Source: Alphaproteobacteria bacterium
Lineage (GTDB): Bacteria > Pseudomonadota > Alphaproteobacteria > Micropepsales > Micropepsaceae
Reading direction: 5' to 3'
Length of the DNA: 7,817 nucleotides
Assembly (NCBI GenBank): GCA_003246795.1
Contig: QKCS01000051.1
Location: forward strand, 1 to 7,817
The notes beneath the pieces are model-generated. The model did not search any database, was not told where the DNA came from, and saw nothing but the letters and a program-made list of their open reading frames with translations. Position 1 is the first letter of the stretch; every line of letters starts with the position of its first letter. Both the position numbers and the translations under genes were made by a program. Of the stretch, positions 1-4,723 are shown in pieces.

Positions 1-107
1 CAGACTCTCGTGTCCCCTCAACTCCCAGCGATCGAGTCTTCGCTCGTGCGTCCCCTCGCGCGAGCTTCTTGGGTGGCCGGCTCGAGCCCGGACTGCGGCG
101 AACAAAA
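1..107 (+). other. Left edge of the Y-RNA-like array: partial or decayed unit(s)
   Basis: No gene is visible here. Positions 1-17 (CAGACTCTCGTGTCCCC) resemble the conserved 3' strand seen in the five complete units (CAGTCTCG..GTTCCCC), so a further unit probably ended here with its 5' strand outside the window. A second looser copy lies at about 35-55. Positions 77-91 form CCGG-(CTCGAGC)-CCGG, a 4-bp stem with a 7-nt loop close to the tRNA T-loop consensus TTCGANN; it could be a decayed T-arm. The core sequence that opens every intact unit is absent between 1 and 107, so I do not call another complete RNA. Confidence 0.45.
42..70 (+). terminator. Possible terminator hairpin ahead of the array
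   Basis: GCTCGTGCG (42-50) pairs with CGCGCGAGC (57-65) as a 9-bp stem with one G-U wobble and a 6-nt loop. It is followed by TTCTT (66-70). The T tract is short, so this may only be an RNA structure belonging to a decayed array unit. Confidence 0.3.
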
Positions 108-245
108 AGCTGGTGGTGAAGAGACCTGCTACTTCTTAATCCGACGGCCGCGAGGTTCGAGTCCTCGCCGCGCGAAAGCGCGTAGCTCAGCGGCAGAGCA
201 TCGGACGCCCGAAAGGGCGGTCGCAGTCTCGCCTGTTCCCCAGCT
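108..245 (+). ncRNA. Y-RNA-like (Yrl) RNA, array unit 1
   Basis: The outer closing stem is AGCTGG (108-113) with CCAGCT (240-245). A conserved internal loop follows (5' strand TGGTGAA at 114-120; 3' strand around GCCTGTT at 231-237). The next helix is GAGA-c-CTG (121-128) with CAGTCTC (224-230), perfect apart from one bulged base. The tRNA-like module is permuted: anticodon-stem equivalent TCCGA (140-144) with TCGGA (201-205); T-arm CGAGG-TTCGAGT-CCTCG (151-167); acceptor stem CGCGC closed by a GAAA tetraloop (169-182); TA at the tRNA 8-9 position (183-184); D-arm GCTC-AGCGGCA-GAGC (185-199). An extra hairpin CGCCC-GAAA-GGGCG (206-219) occupies the anticodon-loop position. This arm order matches that known for bacterial Y RNAs, which bind the Ro60 orthologue Rsr; rsr lies 0.7 kb downstream on the same strand. 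The ends are estimated from the closing stem. Confidence 0.75.
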
Positions 246-260
246 CTGACTTTCTCGAAA

Positions 261-414
261 TTGTCGGTGGTGAAGAGCGCTGTTACTTCGGGACTCGGTT
301 GCGAAAGCAGTGCGGGTTCGACTCCCGTTGGCCGGACTTTTCGGCCGTGGCGGAATGGTAGACGCGCCGAGTTGGTGCTTCGGCACCGGTCCAGCCTCGA
401 ACGTTCCCCGACAA
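261..414 (+). ncRNA. Y-RNA-like RNA, array unit 2, with a class II (Leu/Ser-type) tRNA mimic
   Basis: The closing stem is TTGTCGG (261-267) with CCGACAA (408-414), 7 bp. The internal-loop strand TGGTGAA is at 268-274. The bulged helix is GAG-c-GCTG (275-282) with CAGCCTC (392-398); both strands differ from unit 1 and still pair. Module: anticodon-stem equivalent CTCGG (294-298) with CCGAG (367-371); a small variable-arm hairpin TGC-GAAA-GCA (300-309), as in class II tRNAs; T-arm GCGGG-TTCGACT-CCCGT (312-328); acceptor equivalent GGCCG with CGGCC (330-334/342-346) closed by a 7-nt loop; a Leu-like D-arm from 348 (TG, then GCG..CGC at 350-365); and an extra hairpin GGTGC-TTCG-GCACC (374-387). 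The long variable arm and the GTGGCGGAATGGTAGACGC stretch resemble bacterial tRNA-Leu. The resemblance is by eye. Confidence 0.75.
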
Positions 415-419
415 CCCCA

Positions 420-561
420 ATCCGGTGGTGAAGAGATCTGATACTTCGCAGCGCGTGAGGCAGAGGGTTCGATTCCCTCGGTCTGCCATGCTGGCCTAGC
501 TCATCGGTAGAGCGCACGCAGCCCTGAAGAAGGGCAGTTCAGTCTCGAACGTTCCCCGGAT
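420..561 (+). ncRNA. Y-RNA-like RNA, array unit 3
   Basis: The closing stem is ATCCGG (420-425) with CCGGAT (556-561). The internal-loop strand TGGTGAA is at 426-432. The bulged helix is GAGA-t-CTG (433-440) with CAGTCTC (540-546). Module: anticodon-stem equivalent GCGTG (453-457) with CACGC (515-519); a 5-nt variable region (458-462); T-arm GAGGG-TTCGATT-CCCTC (463-479); acceptor strands 480-486 and 490-496 pairing over 7 positions with one U-U mismatch and one G-U, closed by a 3-nt CAT loop; TA (497-498); D-arm GCTC-ATCGGTA-GAGC (499-513); extra hairpin GCCCT..AGGGC at about 521-535. Only 5 nt separate it from unit 2, so the units are probably processed from one precursor. Confidence 0.75.
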
Positions 562-571
562 CCTTCTTCTC

Positions 572-713
572 GAATGGCGGTGGTGAAGACATCTGTTACT
601 TCGTTCCATAGACGGCAGGTCGCGGGTTCGAGTCCCGCCGGGTGCAACCAATTGCGCACCCGTAGCTCAGCGGTAGAGCGGCAAACGTACAGTGTCGAAC
701 GTTCCCCGCCTTC
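572..713 (+). ncRNA. Y-RNA-like RNA, array unit 4, with an Arg-like acceptor and D-arm
   Basis: The closing stem is GGCGG (576-580) with CCGCC (706-710), extendable by GAA/TTC around a bulged T575. The internal-loop strand TGGTGAA is at 581-587. The bulged helix is GACA-t-CTG (588-595) with CAGTGTC (690-696), a clear compensatory pair against GAGA/CAGTCTC in units 1 and 3. Module: T-arm GCGGG-TTCGAGT-CCCGC (622-638); a perfect 7-bp acceptor stem CGGGTGC (639-645) with GCACCCG (656-662) closed by a 10-nt loop that begins AACCA; TA (663-664); D-arm GCTCAGCGGTAGAGC (665-679). GCACCCGTAGCTCAG with CGGGTGC resembles bacterial tRNA-Arg. Unlike units 1-3, I see no good anticodon-stem equivalent and no extra hairpin on the 3' side. 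Confidence 0.7.
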
Positions 714-720
714 TTCAGTT

Positions 721-908
721 CCATCGCGGTCGCGCAGGTGGTGAAGATGTCTGTTCCTTCGGCTTGAAACCGGGAGATGCGGGTTCGAGTCCCGTCGGGT
801 CCACCACCTTTGGGCCTGTGGTCGAAACGGTAAGACGCCTCCGCCCCGCGGATGATGAGACCAAGGGGCGGGCTCAGAGATCGCCTGTTCCCCTCGCGCC
901 CGCGATGG
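721..908 (+). ncRNA. Y-RNA-like RNA, array unit 5 (longest; carries A-CCA)
   Basis: The closing stem is the longest of the array: 721-738 pairs with 892-908 over about 16 bp, interrupted by one T/C mismatch and one bulged base (C735). The internal-loop strand TGGTGAA is at 739-745. The next helix is GAT-g-TCTG (746-753) with CAG-A-g-ATC (875-882), where a G-G mismatch replaces the bulge. Module: T-arm GCGGG-TTCGAGT-CCCGT (779-795); acceptor strands 796-802 and 812-818 (7 bp with two G-U pairs); a 9-nt loop that starts A-CCA (803-806), exactly where a tRNA discriminator base and CCA would lie; TG (819-820); D-arm GTC..GAC (821-836); and a long hairpin CCGCCCC (841-847) with GGGGCGG (865-871). 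The anticodon-stem equivalent is weak. The RNA ends 18 bp before the rsr ribosome binding site, so it may double as the leader of rsr. Confidence 0.7.
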
Positions 909-941
909 ATCAAAATTACCCAACCCAAGGAGAGCGCGCCG

Positions 942-2267
942 ATGGCCAAACTCAATATCTTCAAGCGCAAGAAGAAAGCGCGCACGCACGAGGGCGCGCC
1001 GGCGCGCGCATTCGGCCCGGAGGCGCAGCTCCGCCGTTCGGTGATGAACTGCATGCTCTGGGAGGATCAATTCTACGAAGACGGCGAGGCGATCGGCGAC
1101 CGTATCCAGGCGCTGGTGCCGAAGGTCGAACCGGAAACGGTGGCGCAAATCGCGATTGACGCGCGCGAAAAGATGAAGCTGCGCCACGCGCCGCTGCTTC
1201 TGATCCGCGCGATGGCGGCGAGCGAAAAGCACCGCCCGCTGGTGGCGTCGACGCTCGAACGCGTGATCCAGCGCCCGGACGAGATGACGGAATTTCTGGC
1301 CATCTACTGGTCCGACGTCATCGGCCTGCAGCAGCAGCGCAAGAGGCGCCCGATGCCCGCGCAGGTGAAGAAGGGCCTGGCGAAAGCGTTCGCGAAGTTC
1401 GACGCCTATCAGCTCGCGAAGTACGACCGCGACGGCCCGGTACGCCTGCGCGACGTTTTGTTCCTGACGCACGCCAAACCGGCGACCGGCGAACAGGCGA
1501 AAGTCTGGAAGGAACTCGTCGATGGTACGCTGGAATCGCCCGACACGTGGGAGGTCAACCTCTCAGCCGGCGCGTCGAAGAAGGACACGTTCGAACGCCT
1601 GATCGCCGAGAAGAAGCTGGGCGCCTTGGCGCTCCTGCGCAACCTTCGCGGCATGTTGGGCGCGGGCGTCCCGAAGAAGACGATCGCGAAAGCGCTCGAA
1701 GTCATGCGCGCCGACCGCGTGCTGCCGTACCGCTTCGTCGCCGCGGCGCGCTACGCGCCCGACTTCGAACCCGAACTCGAGAAGGCGATGTTCCGCTCGC
1801 TCGAGGGTCACGAGAAGCTCGAGGGCGAAACGCGCATCCTCGTCGACGTGTCGGGTTCGATGGGCGTGGCCATGTCGGCGCGCTCGGAGATGATGCGCAT
1901 CGACGCCGCCTGCGGCCTTGCCGTTCTCGCGCGCGAGATCTGCGAGGACGTCGAGATCTTCACGTTCTCCAACATCGTGAAGAAGGTGCCGCCGCGCCGC
2001 GGCTTCGCCCTGCGCGACGCGATCGTGCAGAGCCAGCCGCACGGCGGAACCTATCTCGGCAAGGCGGTCGCCGAAGTCGATCGCAAAGGCACGCGCTTGA
2101 TCGTCATCACCGACGAACAGTCGCACGACAAGGTGCCGGCGCCCAAAGGCGACGGCTACATGATCAACGTGGCGTCGTACCGAAACGGCGTGGGCGCCGG
2201 CGATTGGACCTGCGTCGACGGGTTCTCCGAAGCGGTGATCGACTGGATCATCGCGCAGGAGAAGTAA
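942..2267 (+). CDS. rsr: Ro60-family ring protein Rsr (TROVE domain plus vWA domain)
   Basis: Ro60 orthologues form a HEAT-like ring that binds Y RNAs on its outer surface and holds the single-stranded ends of misfolded or damaged RNA in its central hole; in bacteria they assist RNA turnover and repair. The 441-residue protein has a short basic start (FKRKKKAR), a TROVE region from about residue 25 (RRSVMNCMLWEDQFYEDG) to about 290, and a C-terminal vWA domain. The metal site looks intact: DVSGSM with D302, S304 and S306, then T370 (HGGT) and D391 (ITDE). It is shorter than animal and Deinococcus Ro60 (over 500 residues). The ATG at 942 is chosen because AAGGAGA (927-933) lies 8 bp upstream and an earlier in-frame ATG at 852 falls inside RNA unit 5. 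The gene directly follows the Y-RNA-like array, the expected partner of this protein. Family assignment is firm; its RNA ligands are inferred from context. Confidence 0.95.
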   Translation: MAKLNIFKRKKKARTHEGAPARAFGPEAQLRRSVMNCMLWEDQFYEDGEAIGDRIQALVPKVEPETVAQIAIDAREKMKLRHAPLLLIRAMAASEKHRPLVASTLERVIQRPDEMTEFLAIYWSDVIGLQQQRKRRPMPAQVKKGLAKAFAKFDAYQLAKYDRDGPVRLRDVLFLTHAKPATGEQAKVWKELVDGTLESPDTWEVNLSAGASKKDTFERLIAEKKLGALALLRNLRGMLGAGVPKKTIAKALEVMRADRVLPYRFVAAARYAPDFEPELEKAMFRSLEGHEKLEGETRILVDVSGSMGVAMSARSEMMRIDAACGLAVLAREICEDVEIFTFSNIVKKVPPRRGFALRDAIVQSQPHGGTYLGKAVAEVDRKGTRLIVITDEQSHDKVPAPKGDGYMINVASYRNGVGAGDWTCVDGFSEAVIDWIIAQEK

Positions 2268-2277
2268 ACCACTCACC

Positions 2278-2446
2278 GTCATCCCGGAAGTTAGGCGCTT
2301 CCAACTGCAAAGCAGTTGGGCAACGCGCCTTACTGTCCGGGACCCAGGGCCACGTCCCACACGTTGGCGGGTTGACCCTGGGTCCCGGATGCAAGGCTCG
2401 CGCACCGAATGTATTCGCATTCGGGCTCGCCTGGCTCCGGGGTGAC
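2278..2446. repeat. Composite palindromic intergenic element (REP/MITE-like)
   Basis: This 169-bp element nearly fills the rsr-rtcB gap. Its ends are 11-bp inverted repeats with one wobble: GTCATCCCGGA (2278-2288) and TCCGGGGTGAC (2436-2446). Inside lie a hairpin CCAACTGC-AAA-GCAGTTGG (2301-2319) enclosed by AGGCGC/GCGCCT (2293-2298/2325-2330), a perfect 14-bp arm pair TCCGGGACCCAGGG (2336-2349) with CCCTGGGTCCCGGA (2376-2389), and CCGAATG/CATTCGG (2405-2411/2418-2424). The layout and the GTCATCCCGG ends are like non-coding palindromic repeats scattered in alphaproteobacterial genomes. As RNA it would fold into a branched structure between the two genes and could affect processing or termination. 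Copy number cannot be judged from one window. Confidence 0.7.
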
Positions 2447-2476
2447 ATCTATTTTCTTTCAGAGAGAGTGCGTGTC

Positions 2477-3664
2477 ATGCACGAAGAAATCGAATCGAAG
2501 GGCGCGCCGATCAAGGCGTGGACCAACGGCGTTCCGGTCGAGCCGGAAGCGCGCAAGCAGTTGCGCAACATCGCCGAACTGCCGTTCATCCACGGCCACG
2601 TGGCCGTCATGCCGGACGTGCACTTGGGCCGCGGCGCGACCGTGGGCTCGGTAATCCCGACCAAGGGCGCGATCATCCCGGCCGCGGTCGGCGTCGACAT
2701 CGGCTGCGGCATGGCGGCCGTGATGACGAACGTCACCGCGGCGCAAATGCCGGATGGGCTGAAGGCCGTCCGCTCGGCCATCGAAAGCGTGATCCCGGTC
2801 GGCCAGGCCTCGCACAAGCAGGTCCCGCGCCGGGCCGAGTCCGCCTGGTATTCGCGCCACAAGCGCGGCTGGGAGGCGATCGAGGCGAAGCATCCGAAGA
2901 TTTCCGAAAAGAAGTCGGCGGCGCTTCAAATCGGCACGCTCGGCGGCGGCAACCACTTCATCGAACTCTGCCTCGACGAGGCGGACCGGGTATGGGTGAT
3001 GCTGCACTCGGGCTCGCGCAACGTCGGCAACCGCATCGGCACCTACTTCATCGGAAGAGCGAAGGAGGAGGTCGAGAAGGCGGGCCTGAAGCTCGCGGAT
3101 CGCGATCTCGCGTGGTTGGGCGAGCATACGCAGGCCTTCAACGACTACGTCGAAGCGGTCGGCTGGGCCCAGGACTACGCGCGTTCGAACCGCGACGTGA
3201 TGATGGCGGCGGTCATCGCCGTCCTTCGCGAGACGTGGCCAGACCTCGAAACGCTCGACGTGGCGGTGAACTGTCACCACAACTACGTGGAGCGGGAGGA
3301 GCACTTCGGCGAACGCGTCTGGGTCACGCGCAAGGGCGCGGTGCGCGCCGGCAAAGGCGAACTCGGCATCATCCCGGGTTCGATGGGCGCGCGCTCGTTC
3401 ATCGTGCGGGGCAAGGGCAATCCGGACTCGTTCGAATCGTGTTCGCACGGCGCAGGCCGCGCGATGTCGCGCTCGGCGGCGAAGGAACGCTTCACGCTCG
3501 AAGACCACGTGCGGGCCACGGCCCACGTCGAGTGCCGCAAGGACTCGGGCGTGATCGACGAAACGCCGATGGCCTACAAGGACATCGACGCCGTCATGGC
3601 CGCGCAGTCCGACCTGGTCGAAGTGGTCCACACGTTGCGCCAGATCGTGTGCGTGAAGGGCTGA
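2477..3664 (+). CDS. rtcB: RtcB RNA-splicing ligase
   Basis: RtcB is a GTP- and Mn2+-dependent ligase that joins an RNA 3'-phosphate or 2',3'-cyclic phosphate to a 5'-OH through a guanylylated histidine. The 395-residue protein is close to the usual length (E. coli about 408). Metal and active-site motifs are present: MPDVHLGRG, GVDIGCG with D74 and C77, GGGNHF with N159 and H160, LHSGSRN, NCHHNY, and SHGAGR with H324, which corresponds to the histidine that carries GMP. The ATG at 2477 begins a normal RtcB N-terminus (HEEIESKGAPIKAWTNGV); the upstream purine stretch AGAGAGAG (2461-2468) is only a weak ribosome binding site, and GTG at 2468 is an alternative. The pairing with rsr and Y RNAs matches known bacterial RNA-repair operons. 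No rtcA cyclase and no sigma-54 activator rtcR are in the window. Confidence 0.95.
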   Translation: MHEEIESKGAPIKAWTNGVPVEPEARKQLRNIAELPFIHGHVAVMPDVHLGRGATVGSVIPTKGAIIPAAVGVDIGCGMAAVMTNVTAAQMPDGLKAVRSAIESVIPVGQASHKQVPRRAESAWYSRHKRGWEAIEAKHPKISEKKSAALQIGTLGGGNHFIELCLDEADRVWVMLHSGSRNVGNRIGTYFIGRAKEEVEKAGLKLADRDLAWLGEHTQAFNDYVEAVGWAQDYARSNRDVMMAAVIAVLRETWPDLETLDVAVNCHHNYVEREEHFGERVWVTRKGAVRAGKGELGIIPGSMGARSFIVRGKGNPDSFESCSHGAGRAMSRSAAKERFTLEDHVRATAHVECRKDSGVIDETPMAYKDIDAVMAAQSDLVEVVHTLRQIVCVKG

Positions 3665-3668
3665 GCCG

Positions 3669-4151
3669 ATGGCGATGTTCGTTCACGTGACGACCGCAGA
3701 AAAGGCCCGTGCGATCAAGCGCGCGGGTCTCAAGCCTGGGCGGGCATGGCGATCGCTTTTCGCCATGCCCGTCGTTCCCAATTTTATGATGACGCATCAA
3801 TGGACGCGCGAGCTGCAGAAGTGGTCGTGCCAACGCATGGTCGGCGTCTATTTTCGCATCCCCGACAATGAAACCGTGCGCGTCGGTCGCTTCAAAGAAC
3901 CGAAGCACCTGATGACCGCCGCCAACGCTTCGGCGCTCGTCCGCACGGCCGACACTCTTGGACTCGAAGTCGAGGTTCTTCGTCCGATCGGCGCGAAGGA
4001 CATCCACGCAATCCGCAATCTCCGCGGTGTCATTGGCTGGCGCCACTTTCCGGGCGCGAACGGCATCAAACCGTGCGGTTGTCCCGTTTGCGTGCTCCGG
4101 GGCGAACCCGGCGGTCGAAAGTTGCGCCAAGCATTCGAAGACAGCCTCTAG
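3669..4151 (+). CDS. Conserved-looking hypothetical protein coupled to rtcB
   Basis: I do not recognise a named family with certainty. The start lies 4 bp after the rtcB stop with AAGGG (3656-3660) as a likely ribosome binding site, so the two are probably co-translated. The 160-residue protein is soluble, with no signal peptide or membrane segment. Its N-terminus (FVHVTTAEKARAIKRAGLKPG, residues 4-24) has the His-Thr then Gly-Leu pattern found in some ADP-ribosyltransferase-fold proteins such as DarT and KptA/Tpt1. It continues with MPVVPNFMMTHQW, VGVYFRIPDNE and GWRHFPGA, and ends with a cysteine cluster CGCPVC (C136, C138, C141), a possible metal site. Residues 25-35 are encoded by a perfect 12-bp inverted repeat. 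The operon position suggests a role in RNA end processing or RNA-repair control; the ADP-ribosyltransferase link is a guess from a short pattern. GTG or ATG codons further in (ATG at 3675) are possible alternative starts. Confidence 0.8.
   Translation: MAMFVHVTTAEKARAIKRAGLKPGRAWRSLFAMPVVPNFMMTHQWTRELQKWSCQRMVGVYFRIPDNETVRVGRFKEPKHLMTAANASALVRTADTLGLEVEVLRPIGAKDIHAIRNLRGVIGWRHFPGANGIKPCGCPVCVLRGEPGGRKLRQAFEDSL
3741..3771. repeat. 12-bp perfect inverted repeat inside the gene after rtcB
   Basis: CGGGCATGGCGA (3741-3752) and TCGCCATGCCCG (3760-3771) are exact reverse complements around a 7-nt loop (TCGCTTT). The stem can be extended outward by one G-U and one G-C pair. It lies early in the coding sequence and would form a very stable mRNA hairpin. 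Confidence 0.75.
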
Positions 4152-4154
4152 CCG

Positions 4155-4182
4155 TTGCACGAATTTCGCGCTGCGCGTGCAA
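4155..4182 (+). terminator. Hairpin after the rtcB operon (possible terminator)
   Basis: TTGCACG (4155-4161) pairs with CGTGCAA (4176-4182) around a 14-nt loop that can itself pair (CGCGCTGCGCG). It begins 4 bp after the stop codon at 4149-4151. There is no T tract, so any termination would have to be by another route. The rest of the 102-bp gap to the next gene shows nothing else. Confidence 0.3.
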
Positions 4183-4253
4183 ACGATTGCGCGAGATTTG
4201 GCATCGCAAAGAGCGTATCGTCGGGGCCGCGGGGAAAACGAAGGAGACGGCAA

Positions 4254-4674
4254 ATGAGTCTCAATGAAAAAGCCCTGCGCGATGCGCATCGTGTCTACAG
4301 CGTAGGCAACATCAACGACATCTATGCAGTGCTCTCCGACGACGTCGTGTGGATGTCGCCCGGCGATCCGCACGCGCTGCCGTCGGCCGGGGAATGGCAC
4401 GGCAAGACGGGCGTGCGCCTACTTCACGAAGACGCGCGCCGAATGGGATATCGTGAAGCACGAGTTGCGCGAGGTCTTCGTGCACGGCGACAATCGCTTT
4501 GCCGTGCTTGTCGACGTCGAGACCGTGCACAAACGCACGGGCGGCCACGTCAAGCTTCAGAAGATCGACCTCGTGACGATGAAGGACGGCAAGTGCACGT
4601 CCTACGCGGAACTGTTCGACACCGCGCTCGTCGAACGCGCCGCAGGCCACGGCCCGCGGGAGAGCAACGACTAA
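4254..4674 (+). pseudogene. NTF2/SnoaL-like (ketosteroid isomerase-type fold) protein, frameshifted
   Basis: A good ribosome binding site (AAGGAG, 4241-4246) precedes the ATG at 4254. The first 55 codons read MSLNEKALRDAHRVYSVGN then DDVVWMSPGDP and GEWHGKTGVR, typical of the N-terminal half of small SnoaL-like proteins. After codon CGC (4416-4418) the frame turns to arginine-rich nonsense, while the frame one base later continues the family pattern from 4420: YFTKTRAEWDIVKHELREVF, then FAVLVDVETVHKRTGG and TMKDGKCTSYAELFDT, up to TAA at 4672-4674. Joining the two gives about 140 residues, normal for this family. One extra base or two missing bases near 4419 would explain it. It may be a real pseudogene or a sequencing or assembly error. 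The ligand and role cannot be predicted. The gene is followed at once by a convergent gene. Confidence 0.75.
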
Positions 4675-4698
4675 GCTGAAGGTTGCGAGGCCGCGCGC

Positions 4699-4723
4699 CG
4701 CGGCCGCACGCCTTACGGCCGCG
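4699..4723. terminator. Hairpin between convergent genes (possible bidirectional terminator)
   Basis: CGCGGCCG (4699-4706) and CGGCCGCG (4716-4723) form an 8-bp stem with a 9-nt loop. The hairpin sits 25 bp after the NTF2-like reading frame and overlaps the last codons of the minus-strand methyltransferase. Neither side has a T tract, so confidence is limited. Confidence 0.35.

Larger units (their letters stand above)
112..760 (+). repeat. Five direct copies of the Y-RNA-like 5' core sequence
   Basis: A 24-bp core beginning GGTGGTGAAGA and ending CTTC occurs at 112-135, 266-289, 424-447, 579-602 and 737-760. The first 11 bases are identical in all five. Start-to-start spacing is 154, 158, 155 and 158 bp. 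Each copy is followed 88-123 bp later by a matching 3' strand (CAGnCTC- or CAGAGATC-type, then TTCCCC). The sequence between the two cores differs strongly from copy to copy, unlike a simple tandem duplication. Confidence 0.9.

Noticed and set aside
60..110. A sigma-54 promoter for the array, as expected if RtcR controlled it.
   Set aside because: No TGGCAC-N5-TTGC-like element is found upstream of unit 1, and no rtcR is in the window.
112..760. CRISPR array.
   Set aside because: The period is about 156 bp, the intervening sequence is structured and tRNA-like, and no cas genes are present.
656..806. A normal tRNA split by a ~75-nt insert: 5' half from unit 4 (acceptor GCACCCG 656-662) joined to the 3' half of unit 5 (796-802).
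   Set aside because: That pairing has a mismatch, while GCACCCG pairs perfectly with CGGGTGC (639-645) in its own unit. Covariation of the outer stems also places each T-arm with the D-arm that follows it.
108..908. A cluster of ordinary tRNA genes.
   Set aside because: T-arms precede D-arms in every unit, acceptor strands are closed by tight loops such as GAAA, and no ordinary anticodon arm connects a D-arm to a following T-arm.
501..1472. Long open frame on the minus strand across the RNA array and the start of rsr.
   Set aside because: Its sequence is arginine/histidine-rich antisense of rsr and of the array, with no recognisable domain; it arises from high GC content.
2459..3631. 390-codon minus-strand frame opposite rtcB, and a similar plus-strand frame at 2518-3690.
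   Set aside because: These are shadows of rtcB in a GC-rich genome; the translations are low-complexity Arg/His/Asp-rich, while the rtcB frame has every family motif.
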